A stretch of 64,000 nt of DNA, taken from NCBI RefSeq assembly GCF_041146395.1, contig NW_027182934.1, forward strand, positions 339,501-403,500, given 5' to 3'. The position numbers were made by a program, and so were the translations under genes. This DNA is from Eulemur rufifrons (Eukaryota; Chordata; Mammalia; Primates; Lemuridae). How positions within the stretch are numbered: position 1 is the stretch's first letter; each line of letters begins with the position of its first letter. The notes under the pieces are model-generated. The model had not been told where the DNA came from and ran no database searches. It saw only the letters and a list, made by a program, of their open reading frames with translations. Of this stretch, positions 24,039-37,774 are shown piece by piece.

Positions 24039-27000
24039 GGTTAACAGTTAGGATTAGGCTTAGGGGTTAGGGATATAGTGAAGGTTCAGTGTTAGGGTTA
24101 GGTTTAGGGTTCAGGGTTAGGGTTAGTTTTAGGGGTTATGGTTAGGGTTAGGTGTTAGGTTAGTGTCAGGGTTAGGTCTAGTCGTGAGGGTAAGGTTTAG
24201 GGTTAGCTTTAAGAGCTAGGGTTAGGTTTAATGGTTAGGATTAGGATTACGGTTAAAGGTTAGGGTAATGCTCAGGGGTTAGGGTGAAGGGTGAAGGGTT
24301 AGGGCTTTTGTTAGGCATAGCGTTGGGGTTAGAACTAAGGGTTCCTGTCAGTGTTAGGGTTGTAGGCAGCGTTACGGTTAGGCTTAGCGGTGGAGAATTA
24401 GGGTTAGGGATTAGGTGTTACAGTTATGACTAGGAGATAGGGTTAGAATTATGGGATAGGGGATGTTCTCAGGGAATGGGTTATGCATTAACGTTACGTT
24501 AAGAGGTTAAAGTTAGGCTCACGGTGAGGTTTACGTGTTAAGGGGAGAAATAGGAACAGGGTTAGGTGCCATGTTCAGGGTTAGGGTTATCTGTTAAAGG
24601 TATCATTTATGCTTAGCGCACGGGCCCTGTCGGCATTAGGCTGGGGGGAGGTTAGGGGGCTGGGATTGTCACCGGGAACCCACTGTATCGGACTCTGGGT
24701 ATGGGCCCGTGGATTTCATGCAGGACACAGTGGTAGAGCCTCCTTTCACACATGGCACGGGAGGATTGCAGGCTTTCTAAACTCTAAGAAAGCAAGAAGT
24801 CTGAGAATTAGATTTAGGGTTAGGATTATGGTTAGGGTTCAGGATGAAGTGTAGTGTTATGGTGAGGGGATAGGGTTACAGATTAGGGTTACGGTTTAAG
24901 GTTACTGTTAGGTTTAACGGTTACAGTTCGTTTTGGGGTTGAGGTTTGCGGATAGGGTTAAGATGAGGGGTCAGGGTTTGGTACAGGGTTAGGGTTGTGT
25001 TCGGTTTAGGGTTGAAGATTAGGATTAGGGTTAGGATTAAAGGTTAGCATGAGAGTTAACGGTTAAGATTAAGGTTAAGGGTTAGGGTTAGGGTTTAGGT
25101 TTAGGGTTAAGGGTTAGGGTTAGTTTTAGGGTTAGAGTCATGTGTTAGGGTTTGTGTTAGAGGTTAGGGTTAGGTTTACTGTTCGTGGTTAGAGTTACGT
25201 TTAGGGGTTAGCATTAGGGTTAGGGATTAGGTTTAGGGTAAGTGTTTAGAGTTAGTGTTGGGCTTTAGGCTCGGGGCTTAGGTTCAGGGTCAGAGGTTAG
25301 GGTTGGTGGTAGGGCTTAGATTTAGCGGTCAGTTTAAGGGCACAGGACCTGGTTAATCTACGGTGAGAGGGGTGTGGTCGGAGTCACCACAAAAGCACAA
25401 CATCATTCCCTGGGCCTTGGGACAAAACCTACGTGCAGGACTCAGGCAGAGCCTCATCTCACACATGGCATGGCTGTATTGTAGGCTTGCTTCACTCTGG
25501 GAATGGAAGTAGTGTGAGAATTAGGGTTAGGTTTGGGGTTAGGGGTTTCGAGTTAGGGGTTAGGTTTCGAGTCAGGGTCAGGTGCTAGGGATTAGTGGTT
25601 AGGTTTAGAGTTAGTGTTAGGGGTTAGGTGTTAAGTCTGGGTTGGGGGCCAGGGTTAGGTTTAGGGTTGGGGTTAGCGTTAGGGTTAGGGGTTAGGGTTA
25701 AGGGATAGGGTTAGGGTTAAGGGTTAGGCTTAGGGTTAGGGTTCAGGGTTAGGGTTAAGGTTTAGGGTTAGAGTCAGGGTTAAGTGTCAGGGTGAGGCTT
25801 AACAGTTAGGGTTAGGGTTAGGGGGTTAGGAATAGGGTTAGGGTTAAGGGTTAGGTTTATGGTTCAGGTTTAAGGTTAGGATTAGGGGTTAGGGTTAGTG
25901 TTAACTGTAGGTCAGTGTTGGGGTTAGATCTCTAGGCATTAGCGTATAGGTTAGGGTTAGGGTTAAGTAGGGTTATGTTTAATGGTTAGGATTGGGATTA
26001 GCGTTAAGGGTTAGGGTTAAGCTTTAGGGGTTATGACTAAGGATCAATGGTTAGGGTTATTTTTAGGCGTAGGGTTAGGGTAAGGGTTTTAGGGTTAGTG
26101 TTAGTGTTGTCGGTAGGGTTAAGGTTAGGGTTGGCGTTTCAGAATTAGGGATTAGGTGTTATGGTTATGGCTAGGAGTTAGGGTTAGAATTACGGTATAG
26201 GGCTTGTTCTCAGGGTGTCATGCATTATCGTTAAGATAAGGGGTTAAGTTAGGGTTAGGGTGAGGTTTACGTGTTAAGGTGAGCAGTAGGATCAGGGTTA
26301 GGTGTTATGTTCTGGGTTAGGGTTATGGGTGTGGGGTAGGGTTTATGCTTAGGGCACGGGCCCTGTATGCACTAGGAGGCGAAGTTAGGGGTCTGTGATG
26401 GTCGCTGGGAGCCCACTCTATCGTACGCAGTGTATGGGCCTCTGGGTTTCATGCAGGACACTGTGGCAGAGCGGGCTTTCATGCATGGCTTAGTAGGATT
26501 GTAGGCTTTCAAAACTCTGAGAAAGCAAGTCTGAGAATTAGATTTAGGGTTAGGATTACGGTACGGTTTAGGGATGAAGATTAGCGATAGGGTGAGGGCT
26601 TAGGGTTAGGGGTTAGGGTTAGGGTTAGGGTTGTTGGCAGGGTGAAGGTTAGGGTTGGCATTTTAGAATTAGGGATGAGGTGTTAGGGTTATGGCTAGGG
26701 GTTAGGATTAGAATTATGGGATAGGGCTTCTTCTCAGGGTGTTATGCATTAAGGTTAAGATAAGGGGATAAGTTAGGGTTACGGGGAGGTTTATGTTTTA
26801 AGGTGAGCAATAGGATCAGGGTCAGGTGCTATGTTCAGGGTGAGGGTTATCTGTTAGGGGTAGTGTTTATACTTAGCGTACAGGCCCTGTCTGCACTGGG
26901 CGGGAGGCTGGGGTTAGGGGGATGGGATTGTCCCCGGGAACCCACTCTATCATACGCTAGGTATGGGCTCCTGGTTTCATGCAAGAGAGAGCTGCAGAGC

Positions 27001-27472
27001 CCCCTTTTACTCACGGCATGGGAGGATTTTAGGCTTTCTAAACTCTAAGAAAGCAAGAAGTCCGAGAATTAGATTTAGGGGTAGGATTATGATAATGTTT
27101 AGGGTTAGGGTTAGTGTTAAGGTGGGGTCTTAGGGTTAGGGGTTAGGGTTAGAGGTTAGTGTTAGGTGTAACAGTTACAGTTAGGTTTATGGTTAAGTTT
27201 CAGGGTTAGGGTTAAGGTTTGGGTTTAGCGTTTGGCACAGGGTTAGGCTTCAGTGTTAGCTTTATGGTTAAAGATTAGGATTAGGGTTAGTGTGAGGGTT
27301 AATGGTAAGGGTCAAGATTAAGGGTTAGGGTTGGGGTTAGGGTTAGGTTTAGGGTTAGGGCTTAGGGTTAGGGGATAGGATTAGGGTTAAGTGTTGGGCT
27401 TATGGTTAGGGTTAAAGTTTAGTGTTAGGGTTAATGTTTAGTGTTATGGTCCAGTTTAAGTGTTAGGGTGAG
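24039..27472 (+). repeat. Array unit 8
   Basis: Same four islands (A1 24609, B 25338, A2 26345, A3 26869). It has C at 1101 and C at 1750 like units 6 and 7, but G at 1166. Confidence 0.95.
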
Positions 27473-30400
27473 GGTTAACAGTTAGGATTAGGCTTAGGGG
27501 TTAGGGATATAGTGAAGGTTCAGTGTTAGGGTTAGGTTTAGGGTTCAGGGTTAGGGTTAGTTTTAGGGGTTATGGTTAGGGTTAGGTGTTAGGTTAGTGT
27601 CAGGGTTAGGTCTAGTCGTGAGGGTAAGGTTTAGGGTTAGCTTTAAGAGCTAGGGTTAGGTTTAATGGTTAGGATTAGGATTACGGTTAAAGGTTAGGGT
27701 AATGCTCAGGGGTTAGGGTGAAGGGTGAAGGGTTAGGGCTTTTGTTAGGCATAGCGTTGGGGTTAGAACTAAGGGTTCCTGTCAGTGTTAGGGTTGTAGG
27801 CAGCGTTACGGTTAGGCTTAGCGGTGGAGAATTAGGGTTAGGGATTAGGTGTTACAGTTATGACTAGGAGATAGGGTTAGAATTATGGGATAGGGGATGT
27901 TCTCAGGGAATGGGTTATGCATTAACGTTACGTTAAGAGGTTAAAGTTAGGCTCACGGTGAGGTTTACGTGTTAAGGGGAGAAATAGGAACAGGGTTAGG
28001 TGCCATGTTCAGGGTTAGGGTTATCTGTTAAAGGTATCATTTATGCTTAGCGCACGGGCCCTGTCGGCATTAGGCTGGGGGGAGGTTAGGGGGCTGGGAT
28101 TGTCACCGGGAACCCACTGTATCGGACTCTGGGTATGGGCCCGTGGATTTCATGCAGGACACAGTGGTAGAGCCTCCTTTCACACATGGCACGGGAGGAT
28201 TGCAGGCTTTCTAAACTCTAAGAAAGCAAGAAGTCTGAGAATTAGATTTAGGGTTAGGATTATGGTTAGGGTTCAGGATGAAGTGTAGTGTTATGGTGAG
28301 GGGATAGGGTTACAGATTAGGGTTACGGTTTAAGGTTACTGTTAGGTTTAACGGTTACAGTTCGTTTTGGGGTTGAGGTTTGCGGATAGGGTTAAGATGA
28401 GGGGTCAGGGTTTGGTACAGGGTTAGGGTTGTGTTCGGTTTAGGGTTGAAGATTAGGATTAGGGTTAGGATTAAAGGTTAGCATGAGAGTTAACGGTTAA
28501 GATTAAGGTTAAGGGTTAGGGTTAGGGTTTAGGTTTAGGGTGAAGGGTTAGGGTTAGTTTTAGGGTTAGAGTCATGTGTTAGGGTTTGTGTTAGAGGTTA
28601 GGGTTAGGTTTACTGTTCGTGGTTAGAGTTACGTTTAGGGGTTAGCATTAGGGTTAGGGATTAGGTTTAGGGTAAGTGTTTAGAGTTAGTGTTGGGCTTT
28701 AGGCTCGGGGCTTAGGTTCAGGGTCAGAGGTTAGGGTTGGTGGTAGGGCTTAGATTTAGCGGTCAGTTTAAGGGCACAGGACCTGGTTAATCTACGGTGA
28801 GAGGGGTGTGGTCGGAGTCACCACAAAAGCACAACATCATTCCCTGGGCCTTGGGACAAAACCTACGTGCAGGACTCAGGCAGAGCCTCATCTCACACAT
28901 GGCATGGCTGTATTGTAGGCTTGCTTCACTCTGGGAATGGAAGTAGTGTGAGAATTAGGGTTAGGTTTGGGGTTAGGGGTTTCGAGTTAGGGGTTAGGTT
29001 TCGAGTCAGGGTCAGGTGCTAGGGATTAGTGGTTAGGTTTAGAGTTAGTGTTAGGGGTTAGGTGTTAAGTCTGGGTTGGGGGCCAGGGTTAGGTTTAGGG
29101 TTGGGGTTAGCGTTAGGGTTAGGGGTTAGGGTTAAGGGATAGGGTTAGGGTTAAGGGTTAGGCTTAGGGTTAGGGTTCAGGGTTAGGGTTAAGGTTTAGG
29201 GTTAGAGTCAGGGTTAAGTGTCAGGGTGAGGCTTAACAGTTAGGGTTAGGGTTAGGGGGTTAGGAATAGGGTTAGGGTTAAGGGTTAGGTTTATGGTTCA
29301 GGTTTAAGGTTAGGATTAGGGGTTAGGGTTAGTGTTAACTGTAGGTCAGTGTTGGGGTTAGATCTCTAGGCATTAGCGTATAGGTTAGGGTTAGGGTTAA
29401 GTAGGGTTATGTTTAATGGTTAGGATTGGGATTAGCGTTAAGGGTTAGGGTTAAGCTTTAGGGGTTATGACTAAGGATCAATGGTTAGGGTTATTTTTAG
29501 GCGTAGGGTTAGGGTAAGGGTTTTAGGGTTAGTGTTAGTGTTGTCGGTAGGGTTAAGGTTAGGGTTGGCGTTTCAGAATTAGGGATTAGGTGTTATGGTT
29601 ATGGCTAGGAGTTAGGGTTAGAATTACGGTATAGGGCTTGTTCTCAGGGTGTCATGCATTATCGTTAAGATAAGGGGTTAAGTTAGGGTTAGGGTGAGGT
29701 TTACGTGTTAAGGTGAGCAGTAGGATCAGGGTTAGGTGTTATGTTCTGGGTTAGGGTTATGGGTGTGGGGTAGGGTTTATGCTTAGGGCACGGGCCCTGT
29801 ATGCACTAGGAGGCGAAGTTAGGGGTCTGTGATGGTCGCTGGGAGCCCACTCTATCGTACGCAGTGTATGGGCCTCTGGGTTTCATGCAGGACACTGTGG
29901 CAGAGCGGGCTTTCATGCATGGCTTAGTAGGATTGTAGGCTTTCAAAACTCTGAGAAAGCAAGTCTGAGAATTAGATTTAGGGTTAGGATTACGGTACGG
30001 TTTAGGGATGAAGATTAGCGATAGGGTGAGGGCTTAGGGTTAGGGGTTAGGGTTAGGGTTAGGGTTGTTGGCAGGGTGAAGGTTAGGGTTGGCATTTTAG
30101 AATTAGGGATGAGGTGTTAGGGTTATGGCTAGGGGTTAGGATTAGAATTATGGGATAGGGCTTCTTCTCAGGGTGTTATGCATTAAGGTTAAGATAAGGG
30201 GATAAGTTAGGGTTACGGGGAGGTTTATGTTTTAAGGTGAGCAATAGGATCAGGGTCAGGTGCTATGTTCAGGGTGAGGGTTATCTGTTAGGGGTAGTGT
30301 TTATACTTAGCGTACAGGCCCTGTCTGCACTGGGCGGGAGGCTGGGGTTAGGGGGATGGGATTGTCCCCGGGAACCCACTCTATCATACGCTAGGTATGG

Positions 30401-30906
30401 GCTCCTGGTTTCATGCAAGAGAGAGCTGCAGAGCCCCCTTTTACTCACGGCATGGGAGGATTTTAGGCTTTCTAAACTCTAAGAAAGCAAGAAGTCCGAG
30501 AATTAGATTTAGGGGTAGGATTATGATAATGTTTAGGGTTAGGGTTAGTGTTAAGGTGGGGTCTTAGGGTTAGGGGTTAGGGTTAGAGGTTAGTGTTAGG
30601 TGTAACAGTTACAGTTAGGTTTATGGTTAAGTTTCAGGGTTAGGGTTAAGGTTTGGGTTTAGCGTTTGGCACAGGGTTAGGCTTCAGTGTTAGCTTTATG
30701 GTTAAAGATTAGGATTAGGGTTAGTGTGAGGGTTAATGGTAAGGGTCAAGATTAAGGGTTAGGGTTGGGGTTAGGGTTAGGTTTAGGGTTAGGGCTTAGG
30801 GTTAGGGGATAGGATTAGGGTTAAGTGTTGGGCTTATGGTTAGGGTTAAAGTTTAGTGTTAGGGTTAATGTTTAGTGTTATGGTCCAGTTTAAGTGTTAG
30901 GGTGAG
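27473..30906 (+). repeat. Array unit 9
   Basis: Same four islands (A1 28043, B 28772, A2 29779, A3 30303). It matches unit 8 and also has G at unit position 1070 (28542). No other array copy has that state, but the diverged flanking copy beyond 52,315 does. Confidence 0.95.
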
Positions 30907-33900
30907 GGTTAACAGTTAGGATTAGGCTTAGGGGTTAGGGATATAGTGAAGGTTCAGTGTTAGGGTTAGGTTTAGGGTTCAGGGTTAGGGTTAGTTTTAG
31001 GGGTTATGGTTAGGGTTAGGTGTTAGGTTAGTGTCAGGGTTAGGTCTAGTCGTGAGGGTAAGGTTTAGGGTTAGCTTTAAGAGCTAGGGTTAGGTTTAAT
31101 GGTTAGGATTAGGATTACGGTTAAAGGTTAGGGTAATGCTCAGGGGTTAGGGTGAAGGGTGAAGGGTTAGGGCTTTTGTTAGGCATAGCGTTGGGGTTAG
31201 AACTAAGGGTTCCTGTCAGTGTTAGGGTTGTAGGCAGCGTTACGGTTAGGCTTAGCGGTGGAGAATTAGGGTTAGGGATTAGGTGTTACAGTTATGACTA
31301 GGAGATAGGGTTAGAATTATGGGATAGGGGATGTTCTCAGGGAATGGGTTATGCATTAACGTTACGTTAAGAGGTTAAAGTTAGGCTCACGGTGAGGTTT
31401 ACGTGTTAAGGGGAGAAATAGGAACAGGGTTAGGTGCCATGTTCAGGGTTAGGGTTATCTGTTAAAGGTATCATTTATGCTTAGCGCACGGGCCCTGTCG
31501 GCATTAGGCTGGGGGGAGGTTAGGGGGCTGGGATTGTCACCGGGAACCCACTGTATCGGACTCTGGGTATGGGCCCGTGGATTTCATGCAGGACACAGTG
31601 GTAGAGCCTCCTTTCACACATGGCACGGGAGGATTGCAGGCTTTCTAAACTCTAAGAAAGCAAGAAGTCTGAGAATTAGATTTAGGGTTAGGATTATGGT
31701 TAGGGTTCAGGATGAAGTGTAGTGTTATGGTGAGGGGATAGGGTTACAGATTAGGGTTACGGTTTAAGGTTACTGTTAGGTTTAACGGTTACAGTTCGTT
31801 TTGGGGTTGAGGTTTGCGGATAGGGTTAAGATGAGGGGTCAGGGTTTGGTACAGGGTTAGGGTTGTGTTCGGTTTAGGGTTGAAGATTAGGATTAGGGTT
31901 AGGATTAAAGGTTAGCATGAGAGTTAACGGTTAAGATTAAGGTTAAGGGTTAGGGTTAGGGTTTAGGTTTAGGGTTAAGGGTTAGGGTTAGTTTTAGGGT
32001 TAGAGTTATGTGTTAGGGTTTGTGTTAGAGGTTAGGGTTAGGTTTACTGTTCGTGGTTAGAGTTACGTTTAAGGGTTAGCATTAGGGTTAGGGATTAGGT
32101 TTAGGGTAAGTGTTTAGAGTTAGTGTTGGGCTTTAGGCTCGGGGCTTAGGTTCAGGGTCAGAGGTTAGGGTTGGTGGTAGGGCTTAGATTTAGCGGTCAG
32201 TTTAAGGGCACAGGACCTGGTTAATCTACGGTGAGAGGGGTGTGGTCGGAGTCACCACAAAAGCACAACATCATTCCCTGGGCCTTGGGACAAAACCTAC
32301 GTGCAGGACTCAGGCAGAGCCTCATCTCACACATGGCATGGCTGTATTGTAGGCTTGCTTCACTCTGGGAATGGAAGTAGTGTGAGAATTAGGGTTAGGT
32401 TTGGGGTTAGGGGTTTCGAGTTAGGGGTTAGGTTTCGAGTCAGGGTCAGGTGCTAGGGATTAGTGGTTAGGTTTAGAGTTAGTGTTAGGGGTTAGGTGTT
32501 AAGTCTGGGTTGGGGGCCAGGGTTAGGTTTAGGGTTGGGGTTAGCGTTAGGGTTAGGGGTTAGGGTTAAGGGATAGGGTTAGGGTTAAGGGTTAGGCTTA
32601 GGGTTAGGGTTCAGGGTTAGGGTTAAGGTTTAGGGTTAGAGTCAGGGTTAAGTGTCAGGGTGAGGCTTAACAGTTAGGGTTAGGGTTAGGGGGTTAGGAA
32701 TAGGGTTAGGGTTAAGGGTTAGGTTTATGGTTCAGGTTTAAGGTTAGGATTAGGGGTTAGGGTTAGTGTTAACTGTAGGTCAGTGTTGGGGTTAGATCTC
32801 TAGGCATTAGCGTATAGGTTAGGGTTAGGGTTAAGTAGGGTTATGTTTAATGGTTAGGATTGGGATTAGCGTTAAGGGTTAGGGTTAAGCTTTAGGGGTT
32901 ATGACTAAGGATCAATGGTTAGGGTTATTTTTAGGCGTAGGGTTAGGGTAAGGGTTTTAGGGTTAGTGTTAGTGTTGTCGGTAGGGTTAAGGTTAGGGTT
33001 GGCGTTTCAGAATTAGGGATTAGGTGTTATGGTTATGGCTAGGAGTTAGGGTTAGAATTACGGTATAGGGCTTGTTCTCAGGGTGTCATGCATTATCGTT
33101 AAGATAAGGGGTTAAGTTAGGGTTAGGGTGAGGTTTACGTGTTAAGGTGAGCAGTAGGATCAGGGTTAGGTGTTATGTTCTGGGTTAGGGTTATGGGTGT
33201 GGGGTAGGGTTTATGCTTAGGGCACGGGCCCTGTATGCACTAGGAGGCGAAGTTAGGGGTCTGTGATGGTCGCTGGGAGCCCACTCTATCGTACGCAGTG
33301 TATGGGCCTCTGGGTTTCATGCAGGACACTGTGGCAGAGCGGGCTTTCATGCATGGCTTAGTAGGATTGTAGGCTTTCAAAACTCTGAGAAAGCAAGTCT
33401 GAGAATTAGATTTAGGGTTAGGATTACGGTACGGTTTAGGGATGAAGATTAGCGATAGGGTGAGGGCTTAGGGTTAGGGGTTAGGGTTAGGGTTAGGGTT
33501 GTTGGCAGGGTGAAGGTTAGGGTTGGCATTTTAGAATTAGGGATGAGGTGTTAGGGTTATGGCTAGGGGTTAGGATTAGAATTATGGGATAGGGCTTCTT
33601 CTCAGGGTGTTATGCATTAAGGTTAAGATAAGGGGATAAGTTAGGGTTACGGGGAGGTTTATGTTTTAAGGTGAGCAATAGGATCAGGGTCAGGTGCTAT
33701 GTTCAGGGTGAGGGTTATCTGTTAGGGGTAGTGTTTATACTTAGCGTACAGGCCCTGTCTGCACTGGGCGGGAGGCTGGGGTTAGGGGGATGGGATTGTC
33801 CCCGGGAACCCACTCTATCATACGCTAGGTATGGGCTCCTGGTTTCATGCAAGAGAGAGCTGCAGAGCCCCCTTTTACTCACGGCATGGGAGGATTTTAG

Positions 33901-34340
33901 GCTTTCTAAACTCTAAGAAAGCAAGAAGTCCGAGAATTAGATTTAGGGGTAGGATTATGATAATGTTTAGGGTTAGGGTTAGTGTTAAGGTGGGGTCTTA
34001 GGGTTAGGGGTTAGGGTTAGAGGTTAGTGTTAGGTGTAACAGTTACAGTTAGGTTTATGGTTAAGTTTCAGGGTTAGGGTTAAGGTTTGGGTTTAGCGTT
34101 TGGCACAGGGTTAGGCTTCAGTGTTAGCTTTATGGTTAAAGATTAGGATTAGGGTTAGTGTGAGGGTTAATGGTAAGGGTCAAGATTAAGGGTTAGGGTT
34201 GGGGTTAGGGTTAGGTTTAGGGTTAGGGCTTAGGGTTAGGGGATAGGATTAGGGTTAAGTGTTGGGCTTATGGTTAGGGTTAAGGTTTAGTGTTAGGGTT
34301 AATGTTTAGTGTTATGGTCCAGTTTAAGTGTTAGGGTGAG
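30907..34340 (+). repeat. Array unit 10
   Basis: Same four islands (A1 31477, B 32206, A2 33213, A3 33737). This is a transition copy. It keeps C at 1750 from the left block but has T at 1101, and it is the first copy with G at 3378 (34284), the state shared by units 10-14. Confidence 0.95.
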
Positions 34341-37300
34341 GGTTAACAGTTAGGATTAGGCTTAGGGGTTAGGGATATAGTGAAGGTTCAGTGTTAGGGT
34401 TAGGTTTAGGGTTCAGGGTTAGGGTTAGTTTTAGGGGTTATGGTTAGGGTTAGGTGTTAGGTTAGTGTCAGGGTTAGGTCTAGTCGTGAGGGTAAGGTTT
34501 AGGGTTAGCTTTAAGAGCTAGGGTTAGGTTTAATGGTTAGGATTAGGATTACGGTTAAAGGTTAGGGTAATGCTCAGGGGTTAGGGTGAAGGGTGAAGGG
34601 TTAGGGCTTTTGTTAGGCATAGCGTTGGGGTTAGAACTAAGGGTTCCTGTCAGTGTTAGGGTTGTAGGCAGCGTTACGGTTAGGCTTAGCGGTGGAGAAT
34701 TAGGGTTAGGGATTAGGTGTTACAGTTATGACTAGGAGATAGGGTTAGAATTATGGGATAGGGGATGTTCTCAGGGAATGGGTTATGCATTAACGTTACG
34801 TTAAGAGGTTAAAGTTAGGCTCACGGTGAGGTTTACGTGTTAAGGGGAGAAATAGGAACAGGGTTAGGTGCCATGTTCAGGGTTAGGGTTATCTGTTAAA
34901 GGTATCATTTATGCTTAGCGCACGGGCCCTGTCGGCATTAGGCTGGGGGGAGGTTAGGGGGCTGGGATTGTCACCGGGAACCCACTGTATCGGACTCTGG
35001 GTATGGGCCCGTGGATTTCATGCAGGACACAGTGGTAGAGCCTCCTTTCACACATGGCACGGGAGGATTGCAGGCTTTCTAAACTCTAAGAAAGCAAGAA
35101 GTCTGAGAATTAGATTTAGGGTTAGGATTATGGTTAGGGTTCAGGATGAAGTGTAGTGTTATGGTGAGGGGATAGGGTTACAGATTAGGGTTACGGTTTA
35201 AGGTTACTGTTAGGTTTAACGGTTACAGTTCGTTTTGGGGTTGAGGTTTGCGGATAGGGTTAAGATGAGGGGTCAGGGTTTGGTACAGGGTTAGGGTTGT
35301 GTTCGGTTTAGGGTTGAAGATTAGGATTAGGGTTAGGATTAAAGGTTAGCATGAGAGTTAACGGTTAAGATTAAGGTTAAGGGTTAGGGTTAGGGTTTAG
35401 GTTTAGGGTTAAGGGTTAGGGTTAGTTTTAGGGTTAGAGTTATGTGTTAGGGTTTGTGTTAGAGGTTAGGGTTAGGTTTACTGTTCGTGGTTAGAGTTAC
35501 GTTTAAGGGTTAGCATTAGGGTTAGGGATTAGGTTTAGGGTAAGTGTTTAGAGTTAGTGTTGGGCTTTAGGCTCGGGGCTTAGGTTCAGGGTCAGAGGTT
35601 AGGGTTGGTGGTAGGGCTTAGATTTAGCGGTCAGTTTAAGGGCACAGGACCTGGTTAATCTACGGTGAGAGGGGTGTGGTCGGAGTCACCACAAAAGCAC
35701 AACATCATTCCCTGGGCCTTGGGACAAAACCTACGTGCAGGACTCAGGCAGAGCCTCATCTCACACATGGCATGGCTGTATTGTAGGCTTGCTTCACTCT
35801 GGGAATGGAAGTAGTGTGAGAATTAGGGTTAGGTTTGGGGTTAGGGGTTTCGAGTTAGGGGTTAGGTTTCGAGTCAGGGTCAGGTGCTAGGGATTAGTGG
35901 TTAGGTTTAGAGTTAGTGTTAGGGGTTAGGTGTTAAGTCTGGGTTGGGGGCCAGGGTTAGGTTTAGGGTTGGGGTTAGCGTTAGGGTTAGGGGTTAGGGT
36001 TAAGGGATAGGGTTAGGGTTAAGGGTTAGGCTTAGGGTTAGGGTTCAGGGTTAGGGTTAAGGTTTAGGGTTAGAGTCAGGGTTAAGTGTTAGGGTGAGGC
36101 TTAACAGTTAGGGTTAGGGTTAGGGGGTTAGGAATAGGGTTAGGGTTAAGGGTTAGGTTTATGGTTCAGGTTTAAGGTTAGGATTAGGGGTTAGGGTTAG
36201 TGTTAACTGTAGGTCAGTGTTGGGGTTAGATCTCTAGGCATTAGCGTATAGGTTAGGGTTAGGGTTAAGTAGGGTTATGTTTAATGGTTAGGATTGGGAT
36301 TAGCGTTAAGGGTTAGGGTTAAGCTTTAGGGGTTATGACTAAGGATCAATGGTTAGGGTTATTTTTAGGCGTAGGGTTAGGGTAAGGGTTTTAGGGTTAG
36401 TGTTAGTGTTGTCGGTAGGGTTAAGGTTAGGGTTGGCGTTTCAGAATTAGGGATTAGGTGTTATGGTTATGGCTAGGAGTTAGGGTTAGAATTACGGTAT
36501 AGGGCTTGTTCTCAGGGTGTCATGCATTATCGTTAAGATAAGGGGTTAAGTTAGGGTTAGGGTGAGGTTTACGTGTTAAGGTGAGCAGTAGGATCAGGGT
36601 TAGGTGTTATGTTCTGGGTTAGGGTTATGGGTGTGGGGTAGGGTTTATGCTTAGGGCACGGGCCCTGTATGCACTAGGAGGCGAAGTTAGGGGTCTGTGA
36701 TGGTCGCTGGGAGCCCACTCTATCGTACGCAGTGTATGGGCCTCTGGGTTTCATGCAGGACACTGTGGCAGAGCGGGCTTTCATGCATGGCTTAGTAGGA
36801 TTGTAGGCTTTCAAAACTCTGAGAAAGCAAGTCTGAGAATTAGATTTAGGGTTAGGATTACGGTACGGTTTAGGGATGAAGATTAGCGATAGGGTGAGGG
36901 CTTAGGGTTAGGGGTTAGGGTTAGGGTTAGGGTTGTTGGCAGGGTGAAGGTTAGGGTTGGCATTTTAGAATTAGGGATGAGGTGTTAGGGTTATGGCTAG
37001 GGGTTAGGATTAGAATTATGGGATAGGGCTTCTTCTCAGGGTGTTATGCATTAAGGTTAAGATAAGGGGATAAGTTAGGGTTACGGGGAGGTTTATGTTT
37101 TAAGGTGAGCAATAGGATCAGGGTCAGGTGCTATGTTCAGGGTGAGGGTTATCTGTTAGGGGTAGTGTTTATACTTAGCGTACAGGCCCTGTCTGCACTG
37201 GGCGGGAGGCTGGGGTTAGGGGGATGGGATTGTCCCCGGGAACCCACTCTATCATACGCTAGGTATGGGCTCCTGGTTTCATGCAAGAGAGAGCTGCAGA

Positions 37301-37774
37301 GCCCCCTTTTACTCACGGCATGGGAGGATTTTAGGCTTTCTAAACTCTAAGAAAGCAAGAAGTCCGAGAATTAGATTTAGGGGTAGGATTATGATAATGT
37401 TTAGGGTTAGGGTTAGTGTTAAGGTGGGGTCTTAGGGTTAGGGGTTAGGGTTAGAGGTTAGTGTTAGGTGTAACAGTTACAGTTAGGTTTATGGTTAAGT
37501 TTCAGGGTTAGGGTTAAGGTTTGGGTTTAGCGTTTGGCACAGGGTTAGGCTTCAGTGTTAGCTTTATGGTTAAAGATTAGGATTAGGGTTAGTGTGAGGG
37601 TTAATGGTAAGGGTCAAGATTAAGGGTTAGGGTTGGGGTTAGGGTTAGGTTTAGGGTTAGGGCTTAGGGTTAGGGGATAGGATTAGGGTTAAGTGTTGGG
37701 CTTATGGTTAGGGTTAAGGTTTAGTGTTAGGGTTAATGTTTAGTGTTATGGTCCAGTTTAAGTGTTAGGGTGAG
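34341..37774 (+). repeat. Array unit 11
   Basis: Same four islands (A1 34911, B 35640, A2 36647, A3 37171). It has A at 1166, T at 1750 and G at 3378. Confidence 0.95.
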
